Positions 1-26,032 of a stretch of 64,000 nucleotides of DNA are shown in pieces; within the stretch, counting starts at the first letter, position 1, and each line of letters opens with the position of its first letter. The stretch spans positions 19,931,001-19,995,000 of the forward strand of contig NC_058498.1 in the NCBI RefSeq assembly GCF_020382885.2. The letters run 5' to 3'. This DNA comes from Scatophagus argus. Lineage: Eukaryota > Chordata > Actinopteri > Scatophagidae. A program made the translations under genes and the position numbers. Under the pieces are notes generated by a model. It searched no databases and was not told the origin of the DNA. It saw only the letters and a program-made list of their open reading frames with translations.

Positions 1-116
1 AAAGCAGGCTGGACGTACTTAAAACAAAGTATTATGTGTGTACGAATAGAACAAAAATGCCTCAAACATTGTGAAAACGAGATTGCAAAAAACGTTCAGC
101 CCGATCGCAGCTGTAG

Positions 117-407
<291 letters not shown>

Positions 408-583
408 ACTAGTGGTACTGCAGGCTGCACGCTTGGACAAAAATGCCCCCCCCCCCCCCTACATAGACCTCACCTCAGCTGTAGAGAGAGGGTAGCCTGT
501 GAGGGGCTTCAGAGGAGGATGAGAGAGACTCCACCTATAAAGGGCTAAAGGATCAGTGGGAATAACTGTGACTGTTAAAAAAA

Positions 584-630
584 ATATATCTATCTATATA
601 TATATATATGTATATATATATGTATATATA

Positions 631-660
<30 letters not shown>
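584..660. repeat. TA/GATA microsatellite with palindromic arms
   Basis: TATC units on the left, a long TA run with two TATG interruptions in the middle, and GATA units on the right. Because TATC is the complement of GATA, the tract can fold back on itself. It lies in the presumed fryl 3' UTR. Confidence 0.9.
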
Positions 661-662
<2 letters not shown>

Positions 663-970
663 AGCTAACATCTTTTCCCAGACTAAGCCAACTTGCAAAA
701 TTCTGTTGCAATAAGTCATGTGGTGTGACTGGGAGAGAATAAGAGAGGACACAGTGGGATGATAATTTTTTTTTCTCTCAGTTATTTTTGTTTTTTTATT
801 TTACTTTTCTTTGTGCCGGATCTGACCTGATGGGCCTATCGTACCGACCGGTGGCCTCCTAGGGGCCTGGGCTGAAACACGGTATTGAAGCATGTAATGA
901 CAGTCCAGAGGAGGTGTCGAATGCGGGAGGACACACCATCAAGATTCAGAAGCAAACAAAATCTTGTTTT

Positions 971-993
971 AAAAAAAAAAAAAAAAAAAAAAA
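971..993. repeat. Poly(A) tract
   Basis: An uninterrupted run of A inside the presumed fryl 3' UTR. No upstream retroposon body was recognised, so it is treated as simple sequence. Confidence 0.85.
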
Positions 994-2723
994 GGTTTTC
1001 AGAAGCATGCTTGAAAGGAAAAAAAGCACTGCAAGAATATTTTTTTGAGAAATGTATTTTTTATTAGAACTAACATCCTAGGTTGTAAATGTCAGGATAT
1101 TTAACATGTAATTGTAACCCTGTGGGAGATGTCTGCCGTCAGGGAGTGTAAAAAGAGAAATATATCTGTTTATTGATCTGCTTTGAGAGGAGAGTCCCCT
1201 TCAACAGGTCTTCACACAAAACTCACTCTTTAACCAAATAAGTAGCTGCCTTTAGAGACTCTTGACTGTGTGATATATATTGGATATTCTGGTATACACT
1301 CACACAAATGCATATAATTGCACACAGGTGCAGACTGGCTACAACTCATTATGGAAACATAACTTATTTTACTCTGTATATATTTTAGAAAATGTATAGT
1401 GTAAAACCAGTATTTTTCCCTTGTACTTTTGTGTAATGCACTGTTCATCCGTGTAGGATGTATGTATAAAGCTAATGTGATGAGAGAAAGCCAAGACCAG
1501 GTTTAAGTCCTTAATGATCCGCTCCATCTTTGTCATCCAATTACACAAACTTCAAAAACTTCCCAAAGGCTGCCTTGGTTGTTGGTTGTGGTCTTGCAAA
1601 ATGGGAGGGGTCAGGGTTCATTTGGGACAAGCCATCTGTCTGCCTTTGTGATGGTGATGGCATGGGAGATCTAATGTAGCCTCCATCTCCTGTTTGGACC
1701 ACACCGATCCAGCCAAGTCATATGCATTCCTTCTCTCCACTGTGATCTTTTTCTTTAGCACGTCAACCCCAGCATGGGCGCCGCTTAAAGCCTCATGAAG
1801 GGGAGACTGAGGCTTGTGTTTGTCCACATAGGTTGATCACATTGCAAAGCAGCTCTCATCCTCGGCTACATTTTGATCCTGTTTTCAGAGGGGAAATGGC
1901 TGTCGCTGAAGCTGCGCTATGCTTTCAGATTGGCCCTGTTTGCTGCTGTGACTGCAGGACAACTTATCTGAATGCTTTCTGGAAATCTTGTCATGGCACA
2001 TTGTAACAGTCACTGTACTCATTCCTCAGAGAGCTTTTTTTTTCCCTGCTTGTCTGGTACATTTGAATGCTGTTCTTAATTATTTAATGCATATATTATT
2101 TACCTGGGAGATGTTTTAATGTAGAGGTGCATTATACGTTTTTTTTTTTCTTCCCTCTTGTTCACTCACATACCAGCCTTCTCTCTGGATAAATAAAAAC
2201 CTAATCATACAGTATGAACTTTGTCTTATGTTTCAGTGTTTCCACCATTTTAATAACTTGACTATCGAGTGCTTTCTTATTGGTGATTGACAGCATTTGG
2301 AATAAAACTTGCATCACTCTGTAAGCAGTAAATGTGATCATTCACAAATGAACTGTTTACTAACAAGTTTTCCAAAGAGCGTATGTAGCAGTATCCTTTG
2401 CAAAACCAAGTGCTTGACAAAAAGGTGAACGAATGAGCCTTTGGAGGATGCTACCATCATACCATCAGCTGTTGCCAGTGAACCTGTTTACCTGTTGAAT
2501 GTTCCATATAGGCGTTTTGTGAGAAGTACACAGCATTCCCAGTTGCCCCTGTCCCAACTTGGCTCAAATGCATTGCTGGCATTAAAGTCAGAATAAGCAT
2601 GTGAATCAATGAAGTTGATGAGGTACTGTTTTTCAAATGATGCTTTTCCTCCCTTTCCAGTACTGATGACACCTCAGTGGTTTGAGCGAAAAGAAAGCTT
2701 CAGTACAGAGTGCAACATAGCCA

Positions 2724-2729
2724 TTTATT
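2724..2729 (-). terminator. zar1: zar1 poly(A) signal AATAAA
   Basis: TTTATT on the + strand is AATAAA on the minus strand, 216 bases past the zar1 stop. It would give a 3' UTR of about 0.24 kb. The fryl transcript ends convergently roughly 400 bases away. Confidence 0.7.
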
Positions 2730-2944
2730 ACATTGAAAAGTGTGGTGCTTGCCATCAAGTTCATCAACACAAAACAAGCATGAAACTAAGATTTGAACCA
2801 TCAAATGTGTGTTGGATCCAAGATGCCATTATTGTATCTGCATACGTAGTGGCACAGGGCTGAAAATGCCGCCGCGGCAACCGCCACCCCCGCCACAGAG
2901 TGTGTGCCGATGTGTTACAGGGCAAAGTTCAGTTCAGAAGCCTC

Positions 2945-5122
2945 CTAGATGATGTATTTGAAGCTGAAAGTGCTCTCGCAGGAGAGCCGCTTGCCTTTGC
3001 ATCTGCCGCACAAGTCCTGCCTGTGGGGCCGCTTGGGGTCAACGTGGCGTTGCGTTATTGCACAGGTACAACGTGCTTTGTTGCATGTCTGAAGAGGAAA
3101 GAGGGGCTTGGGTTTAGTTGTGACACATGGGCCGTTTTAACTTACAGAGCAGGTCAGAAAAGGGCTTACATGACATGTGATGTCCTCAACACGATACGGA
3201 TTGAAGTCCTTCTGGCATTTCCTACAATACTGTTTGAAGTAAACCTGAAACGAACCCAAAATACTTGTTCATGTTCAATACATGTTCACAATTTTATGCA
3301 CAGGCCCATTCAAGTGATAAATTCTGGTCACCAAGGCAATAAAATTGTACAGTAAGACCCCATCTGAAAACTAGGTGATTATGCACCAAAGCAGACACGA
3401 CTTTCCACTTGAGTCATAGCTGGAAAATTCACTGTTACAGAACTCCAGGCTTCAGATGAAGGTGCAGTTAACTTCTCATTACCAACCCCTCCATTTACTT
3501 GATTGCCTTACACATAGAAAGATAAAGCGCTCACCTTGTTGGTGCCCTGAACACACCAAACGTAGGCGCTCTCCCATCGCAGATTGCATTCTTTGCAGTG
3601 ATAATATCCATACTTCTGTTCCAGAAACTGATGGACAAAAAGGCACATCAATGAGTCTGTTCATGATGTTGACATTTTAACTGAGCAACATTATCCTGAT
3701 GACATGCAGCCTTGCTTTCATATTGCTAATGGGAAATTCACCGTTGATTCAAACAATACAGATGTAAACCAAAGCATCAAGTCTGGACTTTATGACATCT
3801 GGAGACATTTTCTAGAGTTGGCAGTAGATTGGTGACCGACAAGACATTATCCAAATTAGATTTAAAGTAAAGTGAGTTTCTGTTCAAGGGTTATGTCTCA
3901 ATCAGGAGTCTGTCCATATCACAGTCCACAACAAGATTAAAGTAATGTAATATTGTAGATCACAAACTTCACTTTAAATTTGTTTTCCTGTGAGATTTTA
4001 TTCTACAGTTCTCTCATGATTGATAAAACAGCTTTGAAACATGAAGATGACAGTTGCAAATAGACCATATTTGGATCACATGCCTCTTGGGGGGGGACTT
4101 ATGGAGAATTTATGTGGGTTTTTATGTTTTGAGTGTTGATTAATTATTTGTTTTAAGTGAAATAGCAGATAAGGGGCCATGCTGCCCTTAGCTGTCCAAG
4201 AAGAAAACAAGTTAGCATAATTAGCCTAGAAGTTACCCCTGGATTACAACTTCACAAGTTTTAATGAGGGTGCTGCAAGGATTTTTAAATGACAAATCGA
4301 CTGTAGTAGAAGTCGACAGTTACACGAGTAAACCCCAGGGCGTGTAAATAAGCAGCAAATGGATTCAGATAACTTTTCAACAGCTGAATGCTGAGAGCTC
4401 CTCCACCTGGAGCTCGTGCTGTGGCTCACCTGGAACCGCACGCGCGCCCTTCCCTTTGAGCCCTCTGTGATTGGTTGCACATCTTCACTCTTCTGTGGTT
4501 TGGATTTGGGCTTTTTGCGCTGCTCTGGGAGCTTTGCGGTCTCCCCCTCCTCACCAGCCTGGTCATCCCCGCTCTTCGCATCGCCTTTTTTCACGGCAGG
4601 CTCCGGCGGGCCACCGGGCTGCTCTCCGGTCTGCTTCTCCCTGCAGGAGACTTCTTTGTTGTTGTTGTTCTCATCGACCAGGAAGGACGTAACGCTTCTG
4701 TAGGCGATGGGTGAATACACGGCGAGGGTGCGGGGGTAACGCACACCACCAGCCGCCTTGGGGCTGCCTGGCGTCGTGGGTTCCTGTCTTCTTTTGCGCC
4801 AGAAGTCCCGCTTCATGGCCAGGAGGGTCCTCGGGCCGATGGAGCACTGCACCGAGGCGTCTCGCTTCGGGTTGACCTGCACCGCCACATCTTTGGTGTT
4901 TGCCTTCCTGAGCCTCGGGGTGAGTTTTGGGTTGATTTGGGATAAGATGGACTTCAGCTGGGCGCGCTGGTGGTTATTGAAGGCATCCGAAGAGTCCCCG
5001 CTGTGGGCCAGGTAACTTTTATATCTCCACCCGGCGTCTTTAGGCCTGGGGTGTCTGCCCGTGTAAGGGTTGTAAGATGGATAGAAATAGCGGTCGACTG
5101 ACTCGTCGCCATACGTTGCCAT
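2945..5122 (-). CDS. zar1: Zygote arrest protein 1 (Zar1), complete, 4 exons
   Basis: Zar1 is an oocyte RNA-binding protein that represses maternal mRNA translation and supports the oocyte-to-embryo transition. Exons in order: 5122-4430, 3627-3535, 3244-3170 and 3088-2945. The lengths 693, 93, 75 and 144 are all multiples of three, so every intron is phase 0, and the product has 334 residues. The N-terminus MATYGDESVDRYFYPSYNPY and the block YNPYTGRHPRP are typical of fish Zar1. The family block QRAQLKSILSQINPKLTPRL and the segment VAVQVNPKRDASVQCSIGPR lie in exon 1, which ends RVRFQ. Exons 2-4 encode the conserved C-terminal zinc-binding domain (about residues 232-334): YHCKECNLRW, YCRKCQKDFNPYRVEDITC, HVDPKRPHRQDLCGRCKGKR and the end STFSFKYII. 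The start is the first ATG after a TATA-like element. A middle acidic and lysine-rich stretch (about 165-225) is low complexity. Synteny with slc10a4 agrees. Confidence 0.96.
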
Positions 5123-5743
5123 TTTGTTCAGCCAACCACGTTCAGTAGGTGTAGCTATTTAAATAGATTGGGCAACACGGGCTCTCCATTAGGCCTAATT
5201 ATGGTCAGGTGTGGGACTGCTCCCCCCCAAAAAACAGCAGACACGTGACAAAGGTGTGCAAGTTTTACTTTTGTTTCTCTACACTTTATTTACCTGATAT
5301 AGTTGCTTATGATATACTCATATTATACATTTTGTTCATACTGTTAGAGACTGACAACTTTGATATGTCGCATGTGTTTTTACTCTCTCACAGCTTTCTG
5401 CTCACGCGTGAAACCAAAGTGTTGTGTTGTCTTTGATGGTGTGGTTTACTGATTCATGTCCATTTTCACAGACGTTAAGCTTAGTTTAGATTGTTTATGG
5501 GTAACACAGCAATGATTTAAAACACGGTGTGTTTTTATCTCACATTAGACATGAAATGAACATTGTGAGATTGAATGAAGCTTATGACACACAGCACCCT
5601 TTTCCATGAGTGCCTGCATTTTGCTGCACGGTCCACCTGTTCTGCAGGTTATTCTGTATGAGTGATGAATCCACTTGCAGATCTTGTTCTGCTTCCCTAC
5701 ACTCGTTAATTGAACTGATTTTATTATTTTTTTTAATTCCACA
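5123..5743. other. zar1-slc10a4 intergenic spacer
   Basis: About 620 bases separate the zar1 start from the slc10a4 stop, both genes being on the minus strand. It holds the zar1 core promoter at its left end and minus-strand AATAAA candidates for slc10a4 at 5720-5725 and 5285-5290. No further gene is seen. Confidence 0.6.
5155..5166 (-). promoter_or_regulatory. zar1: TATA-like core promoter of zar1
   Basis: CTATTTAAATAG, itself palindromic, lies 33-44 bases upstream of the zar1 ATG. A CCAAT on the minus strand sits just beyond it (within the CCCAATC around 5167-5173), and a CACGTG E-box is at 5242-5247. If the element works as a TATA box the 5' UTR would be very short. The function is inferred. 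Confidence 0.45.
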
Positions 5744-8144
5744 TTAAACAGGTGTTGGATCAGGAGGACAGGGGTCCAACATGATGGTGTTTGGGTCACT
5801 CACTGTCACAGCACCATAAGATGAGTCAATGTCCTCATCTTGAAACCTCTGGTATGTTATATCTGTGTCCTCGCCGTCCGCCATGGGGTCCGGTTTGTGC
5901 AGGACATTCTTCCTGTACATCCTGTAGGCCAGGATGAAAACGCCAGCCTCAGCTGCTTGGAACAGGGCGTACAGCAGAGGGAACATGTACATCCCGCCCA
6001 TCATCTGAGGGGGGAAAGCCAGCTTCAGGATGGCTGCGCACAGCTGCACGTTCTGGCATCCTGTCTCCAGAGAGACGGACCTGCGGCTGTTGGGAGGCAG
6101 GTCAAAGAGCACGGCCAGGCCGTAGCCTGCAGCGTAGCCGCACAGAGGCATCAGGACAGCCACCACATAGACAGAGGGAGGGATGGTGGACAGGAGCTCC
6201 GGCCCCAGCATCGCTCCAGTGAGGATGAACAGCATCACAAGGGTGACCAACAGAGACCACAGAGATGCCTGGAATTACAGTATTTAAGGATACGAGTGAG
6301 TTTATACACACATATATATATATTTTTTTTATTTTATTATACTTTATTAATGCCAGACTGGGAAATTCTTTCTCTGCATTTAACCCATCATTGATTGAAA
6401 CACACACACATGCAACATGCAGTGAAACACACAAGAGCAGTGGGCTGCCATGTCAGGCGCCCAGGCAGCAAAAGTGCCTTGCTCAAGGGCACATAGGCCG
6501 GATAATGGGGGGGCATTATTAATCGGTCCACCACACCCAAATTTTTCCTGCCAGTCCAAGGTGGAATGGAGCGAGCGACCCTCTGGTCACAAGCCGCTTC
6601 TCAAACCTCTAGGCCACGGCTGCCAGCTCTTTGCTGCTAGAGGGCACCTTTTGTGTAGCTGCAACCCCTGTGAAAAGAATCCCATTATGGGAATCTTTCT
6701 TGCTTTTCCCGATCTCCTGCGTTTTTCCTGTTAAAGAACTAAGGGTCTGTAAGGATAAAGATTGTCATGTTGTCAATGTTGCACCTTCTGAAGAAAACTA
6801 TATGGCTTTTGAGTGATATAATTTAAAATGAGGTGGAATCCCCATCACATCACACTCTGCTGCCTAACGTTACTGTCTGTTGTAACTGGCCCTCCCTCAT
6901 GTGTGGCTTTTATCAGAAATGAGAGGGAGGAGCTCTTCCTGGCACGGTGCCTCTGATGTCACTGTTCCTGGTCACCATCTACGAAAGGGAGGGAAAATTA
7001 CGCATTGCGCTTTTGTGCAAATGCGCTCCTTAAATGAAAGTGTTCAGACTCTGAATGTAGCAGTGAATTATTTAATTGATTCAGCTTATCCAATAAGTGG
7101 GAAAGTAACACTGAGAAACACAATTACCTTTAAAACAATGTCGGCTACACGCGTGTAGCGGTACCTCAGCATAACTCCTAAACCAATGGGGATGAGGGTG
7201 CTGCACAGGGTCAGGATGATGGCCCCGAACGGCATGAGGTTGACCACAGGTGTGTTGATCCAGGCCCGGCTGTAGATCCACAGACACAGCGGCATCAGCA
7301 CGAGCGCCAGCAGAGTGGAAGATATGGTCATGATGATGCTGGAGAGAGGAGAGCAAAGACGCACCGTTACGCAGGGTGGACGTGGTAGTGATAGCGTTAG
7401 ATCATTTTAGGATCGTTTGACAAAAATATCTTAATGACTTCTCTGGAGGCATGCCGATCCAGGGCCATGCGTAAAGTTTACCAAAACCCCTCTTGTTTCA
7501 GTGCGTAATTTGCTGACTAACACGCACAAAGACACAGCTCAACCCTGTGAAACTCTCCTCGGGATTCACTTGATAACAGACTACATGTTGTGTTTCAGAG
7601 TACAGTTTAGCTACCTCAGATTCATCTCTCCGTGCACCAGCAGAGACATGATGTTTGACAAGTTTCCTCCCGGGCAGCAGCCGCAGAGGAGAACAGCCAT
7701 CGCTGCCACATCATCCAGAGAGAAGGCTAAAGCCAACAGAAAGGCCACCAGGGGCATGATGACAAACTGACACACGAGTGCCAGCAGCACCCCGATGGGT
7801 CTGCGGATATGTTCTCCGAGCTGGCTAACGTCCACCGTGCAGCCCAGCCCCAACATGGTGAAGCAAAGAACAAGTCCCACAAATACATTGATTCCATGAC
7901 TGAGCGGGGAATCCCAAAAGGCGGGCATCAGATGTGGGGATTCCGTCGGCGGAGCGACCATGAACTCCGATCCGCCGGCAGTTCTGAATTTGCTGCCCTC
8001 AAGGAAGATGACACTACTGGCCACCAACCCGGTGATGGCAGCGTCCTTTGGAGAATCCACATCTTGTTTCAGAGTGTCCGATGTAAGAAAGTCTATCAAG
8101 CCAAGATCTAGTGCGTCGACACCCGACAGGCTGGAGTTCTCCAT
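5744..8144 (-). CDS. slc10a4: Sodium/bile acid cotransporter-like SLC10A4, complete, 3 exons
   Basis: SLC10A4 is the orphan SLC10 member found on synaptic vesicles of cholinergic and monoaminergic neurons. Exons: 8144-7615, 7338-7128 and 6268-5744, joined in phase (530+211+525 nt) to give 421 residues. Human SLC10A4 is about 437. The N-terminus (about 80 residues) is an extracellular or luminal tail without clear similarity. The membrane core begins at FWDSPLSHGINVFVG and has SLC10 hallmarks: MLGLGCTVDV, LLCGCCPGGNLSNIMSLLV, LCLWIYSRAWINTPVVN, TLIPIGLGVMLRYRYTRVAD, LETGCQNVQLC and GGMYMFPLLYALFQAAEAG. The cytoplasmic tail EDTDITYQRFQDEDIDSSYG carries the acidic and tyrosine pattern known from SLC10A4, which separates it from SLC10A1 and A2. 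The ATG at 8144 is the first in the open exon; upstream sequence looks like promoter. Confidence 0.96.
6326..6625. repeat. Interspersed teleost repeat in slc10a4 intron 2
   Basis: Within intron 2 (6269-7127). It contains GGGAAATTCTTTCTCTGCAT, TTTAACCCAT, a CACACACATGCA block, AGCAGTGGGCTGCCAT, TGCCTTGCTCAAGGGCAC and TCTAGGCCACGGCTGCC in the order found in a very common fish dispersed repeat. Recognition is from memory, and the class (SINE or non-LTR tail) is not assigned. Confidence 0.65.
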
Positions 8145-10350
8145 GGCGCAACAGGAGGACAGAAGCTCGCCACACTCGCTGCTCGCGCGTAAAATGATTC
8201 CCCTAGCGGCGAGCTGTCACTAATGAGAAAGCGCGGAGGATCCAGTGGTCGGAGGATGTGATGGTGCCATGGCACTGACAGTCGACTCACTGAGTCAGAC
8301 TGGTGTCACGGATTGGCTCCTCGATAGACGCACGTTGCTGGAGGGGGTCTGCACACGGTCTAAAGCCTCAGTGAGAGTGCAGGGACCAATCAATAACGCC
8401 CAAGCTGCCCTTTTATACTGCGCTCCCCATCACATAAAGAGAAAGGTCTCCGATATATCAGCCTAATTATTACATACTGACAGTCATCCGTTTGGGAAAT
8501 TCCCGCCAGTCCAACAGAGGCTGTCTTATCTGTTATATTTTTACGCAGAATCACAAACGTCATCATTAAGACGCATGAAAAACGGAGCTGCGGTGAAGGC
8601 AGCTGTTTTACCAGGTCGAGTGAGCACAGCCTACATGAATGAAAACTGTGCTGGTCTTTATACTCGTGCAGCAAACTGTGAAAATCTGCCCGCCCGTTTC
8701 TTTTGTTGGCGATGTTGTCTCTTTCAGGAAGCGTGCGCATTACGCACGAGCCTTCATCTCAATCTTTACTGTGCTCAGGTCTCATGTTTGGTTTAATCGA
8801 TGGTTATTAACGCGGCTCACCGCGGATTTACCTGGAGAGCGACAGTAAAGTGAAACCTGGTGTCTTTTAGTGTCTCACTGCACATTACTGATGCGCTGAC
8901 CTCGAAGTTCACTGATGCTGAAGCTGATTCTGATTGGTCCGATCACTGTTTGTCATATTTGTTACATTAACATAAAAATCTGCAACATAATGACAGGTGG
9001 TTTCACCAAAGTCAGTGACTTAAAAACTGACTGTACTGTAAACAAGGGACAGACTTATTATTGGTATCTGTTTTGTTTATGCACTTTCTGATGAAATATC
9101 GGTCAGTCCCTACAGTAAATATTTAGTTGGTTTACACCCCTACAGCTTGTTAAGTCAGTGCAGCAGTTAATGTAATGCATCGCGCTCCTCACAGTAATGC
9201 ATCGTGTTCACTTGACCAAATGTGCTGTGTGTGTTTGTATGTCTGCAGACCACACAATGTGATCCCGTGAGTGAAACCTGCTGAAGTATCAGGCCGTGGT
9301 GCCTCACGCAGCGGCTGAGCGTCCAGGGAGAATAATCGCACTGACGTCAAATGTCTTCAGGGCGCTGAGGCTGGAGTGGGACGGGACAGTTTGCACCAGT
9401 CAGTGACTCAGGCTTTCATCCGTCTCCTTCTGTTCCCAGAGACACGCCGTGTCCCCCATTAACCAGCGTCTGACTCCAGGTACGTAACGCAAAAGTCACT
9501 GTGTGCACAGAATACGTAACGCGTCACCTTCCCCTTGAATGCTGTAAAGTGTTCAGACACATTTTGGGTGATGATGAACTATAAATAAAGTCAGGTTGGC
9601 AGTTCTGTTCAACCTGCTTTTCATCACTTAAGTGCAGGTTGGATGTCCCAGCATTACAGTAACATAACATTGTCCTTTCATGTGTCTTAACTAGGGTGTG
9701 AGCTCTGTCTGTCTGCTTCATACACTCCTCTAGGTGATAGACAGGCGAGTGATCTAACTCATAAATGAGTCTGATTTATAAATCTGCCCACAAGGCAATT
9801 TAGATCAGATGTCCCTCTGAAATTGAATATTAGAGCACACTCAGACACAGATGAATAAACTCAGAACCAGTTTTGATGGAGAAGAATTGTAAGTGTATTA
9901 ATGTTTCAAGTCCACCAGCAGAGCTTCCTCTGCTCAATGTGTTCAACATTGTACTCTCTGCGTTTGGGCACCATTTAAGTAGAGCCACATTATTTCCCAG
10001 CGGTGTCATTTCTCCACAGAAGAACATCTGATGCTAACAATCCTAACAGATTTGGATGTGTCCTTTTGATAAAATACGCTTAGCGTCAGTGTGTCCTTAC
10101 ATGTTTTCAAATGCTGCGACTCAGAAAACCTGGGAAAAACCAGCGAAGGAGAGTTTGAGCTCCAAATCAAGATTCTGCACTAATATGTTTAGCATGCACA
10201 GTTTGGACACAAATCTGGACCATGTGACGAGAGCTTATGTTTGCTTTGCAGTTACTCCAATGTTTTATTGTTGCATAGTAAGTATCGATGGCTTTTGTTG
10301 TCTCAACTTAATCCCAGCCTTTTACTGTCCTTAAATATGCAGATAACCAA
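8145..10350. other. Upstream region of slc10a4 / downstream of slain2
   Basis: About 2.2 kb between the slc10a4 start and the slain2 poly(A) site. The right half contains a full CRE palindrome (TGACGTCA, 9342-9349) inside a moderately GC-rich patch around 9.27-9.50 kb. No coding exon is supported; the open frames here are short and unlike known proteins. It probably carries the slc10a4 promoter nearest 8145-8500. Confidence 0.5.
9342..9349. promoter_or_regulatory. Consensus CRE palindrome
   Basis: TGACGTCA, the full CREB/ATF consensus, about 1.2 kb upstream of the slc10a4 ATG in a locally GC-richer patch. Function and target gene are inferred from position only. Confidence 0.35.
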
Positions 10351-11983
10351 AAGACAAAACAACTTTTCAGCTTTTATTTGAAATGTGAATTTACACAGGG
10401 AAACCGAATGTCATGTTCGTGGATATAAAAAAAAGTTCAATAACAAAAAGTTTCACACAAAAGGTGTGGTATGTCTTTTTGCAACATTCGTTGTAGTTGC
10501 CCACTGAATCTGAGCTTTGCCAGAGGCACCTCTCTCTTTAATAAATAGTTTCATTTACAGAATGAGTAATTAGTTATAAATATGAAGGCGCACTTTAAAC
10601 ATTTTTTAAAGCAATTATAAATGTATTGATTCAGTTACCAAAAACAAACAGGCAAGCAAATCAACCAAGCAGAGATGCAAAATTGCAAATAATATTGGCA
10701 AAACCAGAAATTGGCACAAAATGATAAACAAACAAACAAAACCTGATGTTCAAACTCAAGTGAAACTTTAAATTATAGGCACTAGTTTCATAACAGCCAC
10801 CACACCAATTAACAGAACAGCTTCCCTAACACTGGCACACCATTTGACTCACTTTCATAGTACAAGAGGTAAAAGCCAGCAAAACTTATTCATCTTCTCA
10901 TCTTATTCGAGACTTTTTTTCCTTTATTTTCCCCTCATGACACCAATGATATACATTGACAAAAATCTGTTACAGGAATTGACTGAACCAGCGTCCTTGC
11001 TTTCATTGGCTGAATGGGTGAAAAAAATATGATGTTTATGAGTTCAGATTTCTTTTCATCAGATTTAAATCAGAGCAAATGTCAACCTGTTATTAAAATG
11101 ACCAATCTCAGCACTTCAATGGAAAAATATAATCTTGGCAAACTGTGGTACAAATCAGATCTGAGAGCGAGATGTCTTTAATCACCCTGGTGTCTCACAT
11201 GTCCCAGTCTGACACTCTGAACAATGAAACAATAAGAGACTTTGGAGAGTTAGCTTGCAGTAGAGGTTAAAAATGTACATTTTAAACAATTGAAATCTTT
11301 AAACAAAATACTGATATGGATGTTTGGACATAAATTTCTTAAATAATTTGAATAAATAATTTCCAAAACAAACTTGTGCATACATTCTGGCTGATTTTAC
11401 AAGAGGAAAGATTCTTAAAACATAGAGGTGCTTTCACTGTTGCAAACATCCACAACATTACGGGACATTTTCACCTGCACAGCATCATCATAGAGATCGC
11501 TCCACTACATCTGTTAAACACAGAGCATAAAGAGAGAAATGTGTGGAAACATTTCAACCTGAGGGTGGTAGGGAAAAACAAACAGGAGACAGGGATGGGA
11601 GCAATGCTGGGCAATGAAGTGATATGGGCTGTCTGACAGATGACTGCAGGCAAACCAAGGCAGGTGATGTGTCCTCTGCTGGCCGAGCTGGAGTCGGGCT
11701 GGTTTCTTTGGCATTTCCTGGGCAGTCTGCACTACATGCCTGACCCCTCCAGAGCCGGAGCCCACAGAGAAACAACGATGAAAGGTCCTCTTTTGGCCTG
11801 ATGTGGATACTGTCCTCTCCATTTAAAAAAAACAAAAACAATCTTGATTCTGTATATTTTTGGGACATAGTCTCTCTCTCTCTCTCTTTACTTTAAAAGG
11901 TATCTAGGTAGATAAAGTGCCATGGTGTAATGTTTGCCTCCTTGTGTTGATAGTTTGATCAGAGAGCCCCCTGCTGGCCCATT
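10350..11983 (-). other. slain2: 3' UTR of slain2 with AATAAA
   Basis: It follows the slain2 stop at 11984-11986 and has no open coding continuation. A minus-strand AATAAA lies at 10373-10378, so the 3' UTR is about 1.6 kb, AT-rich, with a CT run near 11.88 kb. The cleavage position is estimated. Confidence 0.65.
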
Positions 11984-25433
<13,450 letters not shown>

Positions 25434-25760
25434 AGTGGCTCCTCAGCCCAACGAAAATATGCGGTTGTCTGTAGTATTTTTAGTCTTTTCTCTGCCGAAA
25501 GTCTCTTTGTTGTTGTTTACTTTACTGTTATCTACGTATTCAAAGAAGACACTTTGGTGTTCGACTGACTTAAAAAGCTCAACATCGTCATCTTCTCCGG
25601 TTAACCGTGCTCACGGGCAGGGTCGAGGCCATTTTCATAATACTCGTCACCAACTGTGAAAGACCAACAGGCGGCGGACAAGACACGTCACCGCGTTCAG
25701 TGTCGGGAGCGAGCACGTAACCAACACCTATTTGCACGTGCACAGATGACTAACATTTCA
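25434..25760 (-). promoter_or_regulatory. slain2: slain2 5' UTR / promoter region
   Basis: This runs upstream of the slain2 ATG and lies 0.4-0.7 kb from the anapc4 stop. It is CpG-richer than its surroundings (25,590-25,760) and contains a half-CRE (TGACGTG on the minus strand, about 25,684-25,690). No TATA box was seen. The assignment is by position. Confidence 0.4.
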
Positions 25761-26032
25761 CAAACGCGTTAAACATTATTTTCGCCACAGAAAAGTGGTG
25801 TTTACACATGTAGGATATGGGTAACCTGCTAATTATTTTGGAATTGAGCTTACTATGCATCTGTCTATTTTTCGGTTATCAGTATCATGGTGGACCTGAA
25901 TACAAAGCTTGTCAAACTCATCCCTGAAGTACAATGTAAAGCGAAGGGCACAGCGACAGAAATGTTCAGTTATACTACAAGTAAAAGAAAAAAAAAAACA
26001 GTACAAAAAAAGAAAATGTGAACACAAACGTG

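Larger units (their letters stand above)
408..2310 (+). other. fryl: 3' UTR of fryl with alternative poly(A) signals
   Basis: No coding exon is visible after the TGA at 405-407. The stretch is AT-rich with a C tract (446-459), a TA/GATA microsatellite (584-660) and an A tract (971-993). Canonical AATAAA hexamers lie at 2192-2197 and 2301-2306, giving a 3' UTR of about 1.8-1.9 kb. The exact cleavage site cannot be told from sequence. The short open frames here have no family resemblance. Confidence 0.55.

Noticed and set aside
2900..3355. 151-residue plus-strand open frame
   Set aside because: It covers zar1 exons 3 and 4 and their introns in antisense. The minus-strand zinc-domain exons explain the sequence.
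4416..5015. Plus-strand open frames opposite zar1 exon 1
   Set aside because: They are complementary-strand shadows of a GC-rich coding exon that is clearly read on the minus strand.
5840..6394. 184-residue plus-strand open frame opposite slc10a4 exon 3
   Set aside because: It runs across the exon-intron boundary on the opposite strand and has no protein similarity. The minus strand encodes the transporter.
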